The notes under the pieces are model-generated. The model made no database searches and was not told the DNA's origin. It saw nothing but the letters and a program-made list of their open reading frames with translations. The translations under genes were made by a program, and so were the position numbers. A DNA stretch of 64,000 nt, from positions 2,232,001 to 2,296,000 of the forward strand of contig CP053155.1 of assembly GCA_014607495.2 (NCBI GenBank), written 5' to 3'. Below, piece after piece: positions 32,728-44,363 of the stretch. Each line of letters begins with the position of its first letter. Position 1 is the first letter of the stretch. Source of the DNA: Carposina sasakii. Its lineage: Eukaryota > Arthropoda > Insecta > Lepidoptera > Carposinidae.

Positions 32728-32812
32728 GATCTGATATCAATGTTTGCACCTTCGAACCCAGGACCTTTCGCAGGCAGGGTCTACCTACTAGACCAATCGG
32801 CCGTCAAGTCTT
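32728..32812 (-). repeat. SINE-D, inverted, 3'-incomplete
   Basis: On the minus strand it reads 'ggccgattggtctagtaggt', 'agaccctgcctgcgaaaggt', 'cctgggttcgaaggtgc' and 'aaacattgatatcag'. It matches 21141-21220. The distal half is missing. Confidence 0.75.
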
Positions 32813-32977
32813 TATGCGAGAACATATTACTCCGTCAGTACGTACGTTATATTTACTTATATGTTTTTTATAGTTATCAAAGTACAAGATTATTAAAAAA
32901 AAAAAATAGTTTGTACATAGATAGAAAAGTCACTCACTCATCACATATTTGTAAAATGTATAATCAACATTTACAGC

Positions 32978-33217
32978 CCTAGGAAGTCCACTGTTGGACA
33001 TAGGCCTTCCCCAACAACCTCCACTCGGACCGGTCGGAATCAGCCTGCAGCCTTGGCCAGGTCGTCCGTCCAACTCGCGGGTGGCCTTCCCACGCTGCGT
33101 TTGCCGATACGTCGTATCCACTCTAGAACTTTCCGACTCCATCGGCCAACAGTTCTTCGAGCTATGTGCCCTGCCCATTGCCACTTCAGCTTGCTGGACG
33201 GTTAATCTATGTCGGTA
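32978..33217 (-). pseudogene. LINE-A reverse transcriptase C-terminus
   Basis: On the minus strand it encodes K-L-K-W-Q-W-A-G-H-I-A-R-R, G-R-W-S-R-K-V-L-E-W, then G-R-P-P-A-S-W-T-D-D-L-A-K-A-A-G. An internal deletion of about 17 nt then breaks the frame, after which S-D-R-S-E-W-R-L-L-G-K-A-Y-V-Q-Q-W-T-S-stop is read in another frame. ATATTTGTA at 32945-32953 and 33218-33226 is a probable target duplication. This is a 5'-truncated, frame-broken RTE-like copy. Confidence 0.82.
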
Positions 33218-33520
33218 ATATTTGTACATCTGCGGATCTCCTCATTTCATCGTCATTCAAATCAGTAAACATTGATATAACTGGTGATCTTGTAAATATA
33301 TTTAAGCATAAAGTTTTTTAATCAATTAATACAATTTAGTCCATACTTATATTTTAATACGCTTCATTGCTTAAATAATGGTTAAATAGTTTTACTTCAT
33401 TTATTGTAAAAGTTGTGCTAGCCTGTAATTGTGATACATAATACCGTGTGCTCCTGTCCAACTTGTATCTTAACGGAAATGTTATGTATTATGTTGGCTT
33501 TCTAATTTAATAAATAATAA

Positions 33521-33616
33521 ATTTCTGATTCGATCACGCAGAGAGATCCCGAGCATAGCTCTCCCCATCGCTCGCTGATCTGAGCTTCCTTTTCTGAGCT
33601 TCTTTATGAGGCACAT
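33521..33616 (-). pseudogene. RTE-like reverse transcriptase fragment
   Basis: A short minus-strand frame encodes M-x-L-I-K-K-L-R, then Q-R-A-M-G-R-A-M-L-G-I-S-L-R-D-R-I-R-N. This segment normally lies about 20 codons before the K-L-K-W-Q-W-A-G-H box of RTE-like elements. Here it lies about 300 bp upstream of the 32978-33217 fragment, so it is either a separate insertion or the same old copy split by other sequence. Confidence 0.7.
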
Positions 33617-34017
33617 AGTTATGTAAACTGTATGTATTTATCAAAATATCAAAGTCAAAGTTATATTTAATTTTAAAGAATATTTCAAAGAAATTTCTAA
33701 ACCAAGCGATGTAGGAGGAAAATGTCTCCCATCAAAAAACTTCGCACAACAAAGTTGAATCCAAATAGCATAAAACTTGGACTGTTTCCAAAATTGCAGA
33801 ACTGTATACATAACGCATAAAACGAGTGTCAAAATGGCGACAGTGATGTGATGCGGGATGAATAGAAAATTAAATCCACATTTTATTATTCTATGTACAT
33901 AACTCTTGAAAATTATATTATGCTCTTAACAAATGGCGCGCTATGAAAAATAAAAAATTTTGTTGTATGTTTGTAGAGAAAAATGCAAAACATAATCCAT
34001 TGGATTATATTTGAAAC

Positions 34018-34023
34018 TTTATT
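34018..34023 (-). terminator. Possible polyadenylation signal (AATAAA)
   Basis: Minus-strand AATAAA 212 bp downstream of the stop codon of the secreted-protein gene at 34235. It is the nearest exact hexamer in the right orientation. Confidence 0.4.
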
Positions 34024-34234
34024 GGTTTAATCGACAATATGTATCGTTATTTTTGTATGTGTCAATAAACGTCTAACACGTTTCTCACTTATAGAGGATA
34101 AATGCGGAAAATGCCTAGTCAAACCAACTAACAAACTAACTATGTCTAATAAAGTAAAATCTAAATCTAATTATCAAAATATATTCGAAACAAACTAGAT
34201 GATATTATGAAAATAGCACTTTTCCAATGTTATT

Positions 34235-34876
34235 TTAGACGGTTATCCTCAGGTTCTCATTTCCATTAACATCAATCAACGCTAGACCATCAACAAAGTG
34301 GTTCTTTAGTTCGGTCAATTCGGAAATTTTGGGATTCACGTCTTCAGATATTGGTACATACACATTGCCTGTGTAACCATTCACTTTACTACGTGGAGGT
34401 TTATCGAAGCCTTCCCTTAGTGTTTTTTGAAGTTGATTCACTAACTTAGCTATCAGATCATCCATGAGATGTTTTTGGTGCAAATACTGAAGTTTCAAAT
34501 CGTCTTTAGCATCACCCGGTTTTAACTCCTGGATCTCTTCGCTAGTACTAATTTGCCTGCGCCAGGTTCTTGGCGGTATGAATCTCTTCGGCTCTTCACC
34601 AGACTGGTCAGGAATCATTTTGGATTTAGCTTTGGGTCGAGACATATCCATCATTCTTTTATGTACATTATCTTTTTCAGGTATAGCTGTTGGTTCATCT
34701 TGTACTGTTTTCACTGAAATCTGTTCTGGTTCGGGACTTTTAAAAACACCATTATTGACAACTTTAATAACGTTATCTTGTACTGATTTCGATGGGGTAA
34801 AATCTGTTTGCGATGGCAGTATATTTGATTCACTACATTTAATAACTATGAATAGAAGTAACACTGTCCTGGACAT
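34235..34876 (-). CDS. Predicted secreted protein of 213 residues, unknown family
   Basis: This is a complete single-exon frame with an ATG at 34874-34876 and a stop at 34235. Residues 1-17 look like a signal peptide (basic R3, hydrophobic 5-12, small residues at 15-17), so the product probably enters the secretory pathway. The rest is hydrophilic, with no further cysteine (the only one is C14) and no membrane segment. Basic pairs occur at K73-R74, K97-R98 and R106-R107, which are possible convertase sites. Residues 125-155 form a likely amphipathic or coiled-coil helix with Leu at 127, 129, 132, 137, 141, 145, 149 and 153. The C-terminal 50 residues are mixed polar/hydrophobic and may fold. 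I do not recognise a family. The frame is much longer than others in this AT-rich DNA, and the composition is protein-like. No neighbouring gene helps to assign a role. Confidence 0.72.
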   Translation of the reverse strand: MSRTVLLLFIVIKCSESNILPSQTDFTPSKSVQDNVIKVVNNGVFKSPEPEQISVKTVQDEPTAIPEKDNVHKRMMDMSRPKAKSKMIPDQSGEEPKRFIPPRTWRRQISTSEEIQELKPGDAKDDLKLQYLHQKHLMDDLIAKLVNQLQKTLREGFDKPPRSKVNGYTGNVYVPISEDVNPKISELTELKNHFVDGLALIDVNGNENLRITV

Positions 34877-34887
34877 AGCGGTGCGTG

Positions 34888-34915
34888 ACTGGTCGGAACG
34901 TATTTGTGTTTAAAA
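34888..34915 (-). promoter_or_regulatory. Possible core promoter of the 213-residue gene
   Basis: Minus strand: a TTTTAAA box at 34909-34915 and a CAGT initiator-like site at 34888-34891, about 20 bp apart. The leader would be only about 13 nt. Both motifs are weak, and a start further upstream is possible. Confidence 0.2.
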
Positions 34916-34929
34916 GCCAAATTGTTTGG

Positions 34930-36025
34930 CCATGTGTGCAAAATTGCCTAATTGAAAACGTAGTAAAACTATGTCTGATAATGTACAAATTATAAACGCC
35001 AGTAACAATTTGCAAATTCGTCAGAAATTACTCTTGAATTTCATAAACGTATGCAATTTCCACAAAATTGCGTTTTGTTTTATCACAATAAAATTTCTAA
35101 CCATTCAAGAGATATTTTGGTATAACTGAATCACAAAACTAAGCTAGGGGAAGGTATTAAAGTCAATTTGCATAAGGAAGATACCCTCGGGCGGTCAAGT
35201 CCGTTTGAAATTAAGTTACCACCATCGTCCGCCACAAATAGTGACGGAGCGGCCACACTGGGGCAACCTGGACCAACTGGCTTGAATAGATAAATTGATT
35301 AATGTCCAATATAGCTGTACAGATATAGAATTTACGGCCCGTTTCTAATCTCGGGTCGGTATAGGATATTATGGGTAGATACTCGTATTTGTATAAACAT
35401 AAATTACTCACAAGTTATCCTTTTGATAGGTATAAAACCATCGGTGTTATTTGAAACAAAATGCGAATTTAATATGTTATCATCTTCAGCTAGAAAGCCG
35501 AGGCACTATATACGAGTAGCATATACATATATACTTAACTTACTTACTTATATATCCAAAGTCGAACAACATATTTCATATTTTTATATATCAATCGTAT
35601 ATGAACACCAAACTTAGCAAGTTCCGATGAATCACAAATTATGTTACCCAAAAAAAGAACATTATATTTCATATCCATAATTAAAGTGGAAGAAAAAATC
35701 ACCCAGCTATAATAACTAAAATTGTTGAACAGTTTGATAAAGTAGAGTCAAAAAGATGAAGAGATCAAAAGCTAGCTGGCCCGGGAAACAAACACAATGT
35801 TCTTACTCATTTCCATCGATGCAACAATCGATTCTCTGAATCGCTATATCCGACTATTTCCCGATTTGATTAAAGTCAGCGCGATCGCTTCCGATTTAGC
35901 ACTCAAACGCGATTACTCCGATTCTATTTGATTTTATCGCACTTGTACGTACAAGTGGGTGATTTGTAATAAACTTTAAAATTATAATTAAATTTTAAAG
36001 TTTATTTCCATACATATATATATAT
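34930..36025. other. No recognisable gene
   Basis: AT-rich upstream flank of the 213-residue gene. No conserved block or open frame that I can assign. Confidence 0.35.
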
Positions 36026-36029
36026 ACAC

Positions 36030-36125
36030 GGTAGTGTTCCTGAAATGGTGTAGCTAGAACTGCAGGATTATAAAAGAGATGTTATAACCACTGTCGATGA
36101 TCAATAACAAGTTGCTAGCTTATCT
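36030..36125 (+). repeat. Repeat R fragment
   Basis: It contains 'gtgttcctgaaatggtgtag', 'ctagaactgcaggattataa' and 'gatcaataacaagttgctag', in the family order. Confidence 0.55.
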
Positions 36126-36777
36126 TTATAATCCCAACTTCGAAAGTAACTACGATAACCGATTTTGATGAAATTCTCTCTGATAGGCTACTTTTTATTT
36201 CGCTTAATTTTAAAAGGAAGCACTTGATGAAATCATTAAACAAGCATCGATAAGCGAAAGTTAGTATGCAAGTATACAGCTGCAGCGATCTGATACTTCA
36301 CCTACTTTTTATCCCGGGAAAATAATCCTGCTACTGTACTATAGTCAGTAGAAAAATTCTTTCAGTGTTAGATAGATTTACAAGGAAGGGTCTATGGTTG
36401 TGGCGAGCTTTGTAGCGCTGAAGGGCTGATCACTGACTGTCACTACTCGAACCGGACTTGGCTACATCTCAACCAAATATGAAATGAGTCCCTAAAAATT
36501 GGTCAGAAGCCCAGTGGTGACCTTTGTTTCCATCGCATGACCTGCATGTGGTTGTATCATATTGTGCGGTCCCCTGTGTGTTCTCTAAAAAGCCTCTACC
36601 CCACGTGCAAGGACTAAAGGATACGGATTATAACTTAATATAAATAGTTATGTATAAATTCAATTCAGCTGTCCTTAAGACTATGACTTTATGTGAATCA
36701 AATTACAATTATATTGCGAATATATATACGGGTAAACAAATTGCAGTAATATTTGTTTCTTCTATGCTGCTATGGAA

Positions 36778-37025
36778 GTGAAAAAAAACGTATAATACTA
36801 CAGCTGCTTCTCTTCCCGGGCATACTGTACAAGTCAGTAGAGGGACAAGAGGGTCTTGGTGTTTTGTAGGCGATGGGCTGATCACCTGTCACTACTAACC
36901 GGACTTGTACATCTCAACTATACCCTAAAAATTGGTCAGAAGTGCTACCATGTGGTTCTATCGGCCCTTGGTGCTCTGCCTACCCCGTAAGGGATAAAGG
37001 CGTGATTATATGTATGTATGTATGT
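36778..37025 (+). repeat. SINE-B, full copy
   Basis: It starts 'gtgaaaaaaaacgtataata', then 'ctgcttctcttcccggg', 'agagggacaagagggtcttg', 'aaaattggtcagaagtgc', 'catgtggttctatcggccct' and 'ctctgcctaccccgtaaggg', with an (ATGT)n tail. It has the same extent as the inverted copy at 3655-3900. It is non-coding. Confidence 0.78.
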
Positions 37026-37029
37026 TTAT

Positions 37030-38235
37030 GTATGACTTTAATAAATTACGAATATAATAAAACAAATTGCAAATATTTCAAGAAAAAAAAAACATTTTTT
37101 CTCTGTAAATGTCACATCATGTGGGTCACTCGAATACTCCTCAAGAGGTGCTTCTCTCGAGCGCTGTCTTACAAGGAGTGACTGAAAAGGGGCAATAAGT
37201 GCTACTCGAACAAAAGACCAAAAACTTCAAGTTGTTTGAACGAATTTCAATAATAACGGTGCTTTTTATGCAAAATCATAAAACGTTTTATTTAAAACAA
37301 AATGATGTGCTCACTAAGTTATGTCTAAACTTTGGTTTTAAAGTTTTAACTATGAAGTATAATATATAATTTTACGATGAAACGAAATGTTGATATTTTC
37401 TGATATTTTTACTACATCTTCTTGTTATTTGAAGCTCTCTTTTTGTATTTAATGTATAAAAAAAAAAGATTTAGAATTTAATTGAATTTATTTTAAGGTA
37501 GGTTTCGAAACGAAAGACGAAAATGTGCATTGGTAACGATAGGTAGAGACAGAATAAGACATTTTTTCTCGTGACAGGCCGAGCAAAAGCACTCAATATT
37601 ATAAAAATTACATGACATTTGATGCAGTACCCTCGAGATGTTTTATGCTTATTAACCAACTGCGCCACAAGGTACATATATGTCTTAGTTACATATGTTC
37701 TAAAGCTGAAACGGCTTGTCGCATTTAAGTTAAAGAGGTATATTGATCCGTTTGGGCATGAGAGAACGCCACTGGGTCAAAAATTTACGCAGTCTGTTTT
37801 TTCTTTAGGTAAATGATGTTATTTGCATTTCATATTGAGCTAACCTCGAAAAGTTACTAGATTATGTAACTGTAGAAAACTACATGGGAATAGGCCAGCT
37901 GAAGATCGATTAAATGCTCGTTATGCAAGAATAGACGATAATCTTACATCAAAACACGCAATGTCAACATAAAGGGCATAATAAATAATTAGATCAGCTT
38001 TATCGCTACACTAAGTGTACGGCGCGACTCTGCCCGCTAAGTTAAAAAAAATATTATTATAATATATCAAAAAGATCATTTTTCAAACTTCATTGATATA
38101 AGGCACGAATGAATGAATGGCATGAATTATTTTTCAAATCCTTGTGTGCCCTAATTTTATTAAAATTCTAGAAAACTATTTATATTTTATTTAGGGATCA
38201 ATGTGTCTTACAAAAAAGGTAGTAATTTACAATAT
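37030..38235. other. No recognisable gene
   Basis: AT-rich sequence. Several frames of 60-80 codons overlap on both strands without motifs, as expected by chance. Confidence 0.35.
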
Positions 38236-38239
38236 ACAC

Positions 38240-38350
38240 ATGGCAGAACTTCAGGATCATAAACGAAATCCCACAGCCACGTCTAGCACAGCATATACAT
38301 AGAATAATCAGTGACGGTTGGTCTCTTACGACATGCACGAAAGGAGATGC
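38240..38350 (+). repeat. Repeat R fragment
   Basis: 'ggcagaacttcaggatcata', 'aaatcccacagccacgtcta', 'tcagtgac' and 'cttacgacatgcacgaaagg' appear in family order, with a deletion between the middle and last boxes. Confidence 0.55.
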
Positions 38351-39213
38351 AAGCTACATAACTAAAGTAACTTAAAACTTTAATACCTTATATTCGGTAA
38401 GAGACCGTAACAAATAAAGGTACCTACAGCGTCAATAAAAACCAATGACGTCACTGAAAGAAATGAGCTGCATTCCACAAAACTGGAAAACGGTCTGTAA
38501 ACTGCGCAGAGATGCAAACAAACAAGCCTTTAGGCAGCTGTCCCAACGTATGCGTGGAAACGACTGAAGCTATAGTTTTCTAGGATAGCGATGCCGTCAA
38601 CCGAGTCAGTACAAACAAAAAAAAAACATAATTTAAAAAATCCAAAAACCCGACTGCTAAAAAAAGAACCAAATAATGTACATAATAAAAAAAACTGAAA
38701 AGAAAAAAACAAGCACTTATATGTCCGGTGGTCTAGAATTCTATAATATTATTATGGAATGAATACTATTGAAGAACATAAAATATTTTCTAATGATCGT
38801 AACATAACAACTGAACAGCCAGGATCATGCATGTATTAAGTTGGTTTATTTCTGACCTTTTCAAGCCTAAACTACTAAACCGATTTAAATAAAATTTAGT
38901 ACATAGCTAAGTAGTCTAAAAACAGACTGTGAAAAATATAGTAACCTTTAAAAAAATATTATTGACAAATATGTTGTGTATATCGAGTAAATGATTTAAA
39001 TTTCAGTTTCAAAGCCTGAGAAAGAATACCTATATAGCATATAGGTAAGTATCCTTTCTCAGGTTTTCACCCAGAAAATCATTATTTGAATTAAAATTTC
39101 ATAATTTTTTTTCTGCATTCCACGTTGATAGAGCCGTGGGCTTATTCCATACAAGTGGCCCGCCCTCGCATCGCTTCGGTACATATCAGTATATAGCTAC
39201 AACTTCATATGTA
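38351..39213. other. No recognisable gene
   Basis: AT-rich with A-runs near 38615-38710. A near-perfect inverted repeat sits at 39009-39064 ('cctgagaaagaatacctata' versus 'tatccttctcagg'-type right arm), forming a hairpin with short arms. Nothing coding was seen. Confidence 0.35.
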
Positions 39214-39605
39214 GGTACAGCGGTTTTCGTAAAAATTTGGAACTCCCGTTGGTCCCCTTCCCGTGGGAATTTCGGGAAATCCGTTGTTAGAGCTTCCTTG
39301 TAGCCCTAATCCGATTTCAGCTTCGTATAATAGCGATTCTCGTAAAAATTATGAATTCCCGTTTGTCCCCTTCCCGTGGGAATTTTGGGAAATCCGTTTT
39401 TAGTCCTTCCTCGTTGTCCACAATGAACATATATATATATATATATATATTACAGTTAGCTAGGCAAACATTTGACCGCCATCGTGCCTGATGTTAAGCA
39501 AGATGCGGCCTAGGGTGCCGATTTCAACTTCATATATATAGCGATTTTCGTAAAAAATATTTAATTCCCGTTGGTCGCCTTCCCGTGGGAATATTGGGAA
39601 ATTCT
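39214..39605 (+). repeat. Three-unit tandem repeat of a dispersed element, interrupted
   Basis: Units carry 'cttcrtat', 'gcgattttcgtaaaaat', 'aattcccgttggtcccctt', 'cccgtgggaattttggg' and 'aaatccgtttttag'. Two lie end to end (39214-39425) and a third at 39525-39605. An AT microsatellite (39429-39450) and the 'gctaggcaaacatttgaccg' repeat (39457-39518) separate the second and third. Downstream (39640-39735) is a 'tataatattatatta' end of the 282-type family. Confidence 0.65.
39429..39450. repeat. (AT)n microsatellite
   Basis: About eleven AT dinucleotides in an uninterrupted run. Confidence 0.9.
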
Positions 39606-40080
39606 TATAACCTATGACACTCAGCAATAATGTGGCTTTCTATTGGTGAAAGAATTTTTAAAATCGGTTCAGTAGATCCCGAGATTACCCCTTACAATTT
39701 AACAAATATACAAACACACAAACTTTACCTCTTTATAATATTATATTATAGTATAGAAGTATAGATGAATGAAAGAAATGCTTTGATATAAGTATAGTAG
39801 TTGATCAGGTTCACACTACTAGCGAATACTCGCTCCAAAATTGTCATTGAGTACTCGTACAAGAACTGTCAAAGATACACTTGCTTGCTTTTCTCGCTTA
39901 TCGCTGCCGGTGTGACAAGTGCCTTCCACGAGTCCTACCGACAATAATTAAAAGTAAACATCTGTTGCACTCAGGTAAGGGAAATACTGTGCTACACGAG
40001 TTGACTAGGGAAATGTACAGACATTCTCGCGGAATCTGCTAAATTATTTGAAGTTTATTTATTGTAGTACACTACTACAT

Positions 40081-40332
40081 GGCCGCGTGGTGCCGGCAGA
40101 GTAGAATTCGTACCACCCCATGTCTGCCCGTGGGTATTGTACGAGGCGATTAAGGGTTTCCGGGAGGTGGTCAGCAGCACCTCCCGTACTGACAACATAG
40201 TCCAAAATATAAACTGCGGTCACCAACCCGCCTGCCCAGCGTGGTGACTTTGGGAAAATACCCCCATGGCAGTCTTGTGGCGTGCACTGGGGGAGGCCTA
40301 CGTCTAGCAGTGGACTGATGATGATGATGATT
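40081..40332 (+). repeat. SINE-A, full copy
   Basis: It starts GGCCGCGTGGTGCCGGCAGA and keeps every family box to the 'gtctagcagtggactgatga' end and a GATGAT tail. TACTACA occurs just before the start and just after the tail, a probable 7-bp target duplication. Confidence 0.88.
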
Positions 40333-40496
40333 ACTACAGGAGTATACTCGTATTTAATAGACAGATAAAATATATACAGGTACACTATACACGGCTATAA
40401 TACCAAAATAGGTTCGCCAAAACTGCAGGTACTCAAGGAGATAAAATTTAGAAAAAATGTTTCTGCACATGTGTTTTACCTATTCTGTGATATGTC

Positions 40497-40615
40497 TTTT
40501 TTTTTAGTTTAGCTGGAAGAGATCTCTTATAGAGATAAGCTCGCCTTTGTACAATATTTATTTTAATTGTGTTATTTTTTTATCTATGTGTGTGTACGAT
40601 AAAGAATATAAATAT
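40497..40615 (+). repeat. LINE 3' untranslated tail
   Basis: It reads 'agctggaagagatctcttat', 'agataagctcgcctttgtac' and 'gtgtgtacgataaagaatat'. It is the plus-strand counterpart of 9836-9970. In Lepidoptera this is a frequent 3' end of non-LTR elements. Confidence 0.55.
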
Positions 40616-41021
40616 GTTTTTACATTTACATAATTTGATCAAATAATATTGTAAGTAGCAGTTAGTGCTCATTTTAACATTTTCATGCAATCACAATAAT
40701 GTAAACTACCCGCCATCTCCATGTCAATGTTCTTATTTCCATAGGGTTGAATGATCATATCTTTTCCAAAAGCTATCTATAAACGCCATATTAACTAATT
40801 TCACTTACATGATGACTTTATGGACCATTATGCAAAGTTACATCATATTTTAATTATAATTTGTATTGGCGTCTATCTGTTTTGACCCTTACTTACGCAG
40901 CTGTCTGTCGGTCAGTGATGTAATGATAAAAAAATGCTCGGAATTGTTCGCTTAATGAAAAAGAGCAATTAAAGCTACAGTTGTTACATCATATCATTGT
41001 AACATTCATTTAACTACAGTA

Positions 41022-41225
41022 TACAGGTTGTAACAAAAGGGGTATGTTAACCGAAATGCTATGAAAATAACCCACTGTGAAGAACCTATCCACGTGACTC
41101 GAAATCACAATTGTATACATATTTTTCAAGATTGTACCAATGTTCCTGAGCTGTATAAAAATTCGCCATACTAACTGGAAAAAAAGCAAGTGATTTTATT
41201 CTCGAATCTAGAGGATAGGTTCTTC
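41022..41225. mobile_element. MITE-Y, diverged copy
   Basis: The left end reads 'tacaggttgtaacaaaaggg' and 'gtatgttaaccgaaatgctatg', followed by 'cccactgtgaagaacctatc'. The right side has 'gaggataggttcttcatatt', an inverted inner arm. The outer right terminus is lost. Confidence 0.6.
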
Positions 41226-41499
41226 ATATTGTGCTATGTTTATGTTCACACATAAACCTTTTGTATATTTCACATACTGTATATTTAACATAAAAAAACA
41301 CGTGTGTACGCCTAATTTGTTTGATTACTGAATGGACTAAGGTAGTTTATAGCTATTAAATATTACAAGAGCAATGTAAACGTATGGTTATTTCTTAAAA
41401 TTGTTATTTCTATATAACCTGCTATTCTTCTTTCTATATTAGCGAAATCGTTTGTGAGATTTCACCTTTCTTTTCTTCTCCTATCCATCCTTCCTCTTC

Positions 41500-41830
41500 T
41501 TTCGCGAACGTGCCGGCAGCAGTGGCAGCTCAAGTGGCCGGGCGCACCCTGGTAATACTCGTACCAGGGGTTGACTAGCCCGGCCCGCGTCCCCCCGGCC
41601 AGCCGCATCTTTCCCTTCCCAGATGGGTCAGACCCACGCAAGTTACCGGCGCGTTGTTGCGCGCCGAGAATATTGCCCGGGCACGAGGGTTGCCTTAAGG
41701 CCCGCAACCCAGGGCGCATTTTTGTACCCATGACGACCCAAGTCCGTTCAGTCAGGCGCCATGAAACTAACGATACATACATACACTGCAAAATCAGCGC
41801 CAGCCCAAAGTAAATTTTAGAATGGAAATG
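41500..41830. repeat. GC-rich island, probable non-LTR element 3' region
   Basis: A GC-rich block contains 'aacgtgccggcagcagtgg', 'gttgactagcccggcccgcg' and 'cgcccgggcacgagggttg'-type phrases. It ends in an ACATACATAC repeat and 'gatgatgatat'. Frames of 132 codons (minus) and 80 codons (plus) overlap it without a known domain. It is flanked by strongly AT-rich DNA, so it was probably inserted. Confidence 0.4.
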
Positions 41831-41869
41831 GGCTGTAAATGATGATGATATCTTTACCATTTAGGCGCC

Positions 41870-42627
41870 TAGAGCGACTGCTCCGTTCGCCGTATGTATC
41901 TATTTTTAAAATAAAATCACTTCTAATAGAGAAAAGGCTGTGCCTAAAAGTCCCGCGTTGTGCGCCAAGTGAATTCATGCCAAATGGTACAGTAAAATTA
42001 GGGGAATGGTTAACTTCTGACCGAAAATTGTATATAGTATCGGTTTAATGGTTTAACATTATTTATAGGTTACATGTTGGTATTCTTTGTTTGTTTTGTT
42101 GTGTTATTGCGTACCTTATCTTCCACAGGCAAACCGCCTGCATGATCTTATTTATTTATTTATTCATCTAAAGAACATATTTGAAATTTATTCCATATTA
42201 GGCAGATCTTAGGTTATAAACTTGGTTGGGAGAGCTGAATGTATTTTAATGAAAATTGATCGTTATGTATATGTTACGGGCAATTTGATAAGTCCGGATA
42301 CTATTAATAATGGCCGGTTTGTATTCAAAATACCCGACTCAATTGGACAATGTGATTAAAACAGAATGATTAATCACTTTTCCTTTATGAATGAATATTT
42401 GTGAATTATGAACATTATGAATAATGCCCACCCTATCTTGAGCAGAGTAATAAATAGGTGAACTATAGTGTTTTTGTTTATTAAATGAAATTAAACTTAC
42501 AAAATTGTCATAAAAGTCAACATCGTCTTAAACTTAAACATGTAACCTAACACCGAGGAAAAAGGCGGCGGCGTTCTAACCTATATTGCCAGATTTGGAT
42601 CCACCGATAAGCTATTTCACTAAACTT
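41870..42627. other. No recognisable gene
   Basis: AT-rich sequence. A 69-codon plus frame at 41839-42048 has no motif. Phrases such as 'aatgcccaccc' and 'tgcccgtaacat' reappear near 43080 and may mark the ends of an unrecognised element surrounding the SINE-A copy. Confidence 0.3.
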
Positions 42628-42635
42628 AATCTAGT

Positions 42636-42869
42636 TAGCCGCGTGGTGCCGGCAGAGTAGAATTCGTACCACCCCATGTCTGCCCGGTGGGCAGTAGCGC
42701 CTCCCGTGTTGACAACATAGTCCAAAATACAAACTGCGGTCACCAACCCGCTTGCCCAACGTGGTGACTATGGGCAAATACCCCCCATGGCAGTCTTGTG
42801 GCGTGCCCTGAGGGAGGCCTACGTCCAGCAGTGGACTGCAATAGGCTGATAATGATGATGATGATGATG
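42636..42869 (+). repeat. SINE-A with 8-bp target duplication and internal deletion
   Basis: It starts TAGCCGCGTGGTGCCGGCAG and ends in (GATGAT)n. AATCTAGT flanks it at 42628-42635 and 42870-42877. The 'gtatcgtacgaggcgattaag' segment is deleted between 'tctgcccg' and 'gtgggcag'. The exact duplication fixes both ends of the family. Confidence 0.9.
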
Positions 42870-43157
42870 AATCTAGTAACATAAGTATATCACTAAACTT
42901 GGACCGTTTTGAATCGCTTTCGTATAACTATGTTACGGCTTTATCTATCTTACTGCGACATATGTAACCTAACACCGAAATAGGGAATTAGTCATACTGC
43001 CCCACTGTCGAAGTGATAAATTCAATTATTAATAATCAAATTGAATTGAATCAAATCACTTTGCCCATTGGTCCTTATTAATAATGCCCAGTTAATCACG
43101 TTGCCCGTAACATATATACCTTATACATCATAATAACACAAAGACATTCATATCATT

Positions 43158-43525
43158 CATATAGAATAAGAAATGAGGTGATCAGAAAGAATTATAGTAT
43201 AAATGAGAACGTTGTGACGAAGATTGAGAAAGTCATGTTGAGATAGTTTGAGCATGTGGGGAGGATGGATGAAAGTAGATTGACAAAGAAAGTGTACAAC
43301 GGAAGAGTGGATGGAAGGGTTTGAAGGGGAAGACCTCGCCGGACTTTCACCGATCAAATTGGTGAAATTCTAGAGAAAGGTCAGGTCAAGAATACCCTAA
43401 ACCGACGAACGTGCATGAAGAATATCATGTAAGTAGATGAAGCGAAAGAGGTGTGTCAGGATCGTAGCAACTATCTCTGCCTACCCCTTCGGGAAAGAGG
43501 CGTGATTTTTATGTATGTATGATGT
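43158..43525 (+). pseudogene. LINE-B, 5'-truncated, 14-bp target duplication
   Basis: ACATTCATATCATT at 43144-43157 and 43526-43539 flanks it. The plus strand reads the LINE-B C-terminus: N-E-V-I-R-K, K-I-E-K-x-[33 protein letters not shown] and [12 protein letters not shown]. The Trp of the W-F-G-H motif and a Gly have become stops (TAG and TGA), so it has decayed more than the copies at 50325 and 52601. Confidence 0.85.
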
Positions 43526-43577
43526 ACATTCATATCATTTACGATCACGTGAACGAAATTGTGGGAATTAGCTAATC

Positions 43578-43735
43578 TTATTATTATAAAAGCGACAGTA
43601 AGTCTGTCTGTCCGGCTTTCAGACTATAACTACTGAACCGATTTAGAACCTAGAAACCTGAGCAAGGACATAGGCCACTTTTTATCCCGGAGAAATATTT
43701 TTTCTCGGAAATTTTCGATGTTTCTGTAGTTCCGA
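43578..43735 (+). repeat. Dispersed 'TAATATTATAAA'-type repeat
   Basis: It reads 'cttattattataaaagcgac', 'gtctgtctgtccggctttca', 'actgaaccgattt', 'gacataggccactttttatc' and 'ccggagaaatattttttc'. The order matches 282-475. Confidence 0.55.
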
Positions 43736-44363
43736 GTGAACGGTATGGATTATATGTCTATGTATTTTTGTTATAATTAAAGTTAAGACTAGGGACGGTG
43801 CGTATTTACGCGACCTGGTTTTAAAACCAGGTTTTTACTTGGAAGTACGTAAACCAGGTACGGGCCGAAATACGCGGAAGACTTTGAAGGTATTTGCCTT
43901 GCAAGTATCGTAGTGACAGTTTGAATCCAAAAATTAAACCTTAGGCTATATCTATTAAGGTGTATAATCGCGATATGTGAAAGAAAATACGTATCTGGAA
44001 ACCTGGTTTTTAGCCCTGGTACGAATTGATGGACGTACTTTGAAGCCCTGGTACGCAAATCGTCAAGTACGACCCATGTCTAGTTAAGACACGTTTTGAA
44101 GTGGCACAATTTCGATGAATCATTCATTTTCTTAGAAAAGTTCAATGGTATTACTCTATTATTCATACAGCTCCGTATTGTTTCTCGCTACAGATCGTTA
44201 TTTATTTATCTAACAACCGCCTAAACAACACTCAATATTATTCAATTGTTTTCCTCTCGGAATTCCAATTTTCGGCCACGTAATAAACTCATGGAATATA
44301 CATTTAATGTTGTGAATTCCGACACTAGAACGGCGGATATAGTAAATAAAGCCCCTCTACCCA

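Noticed and set aside
41462..41860. 132-codon minus-strand frame
   Set aside because: It lies over a GC-rich repeat-like block; no domain, and the opposite strand is also open for 80 codons.
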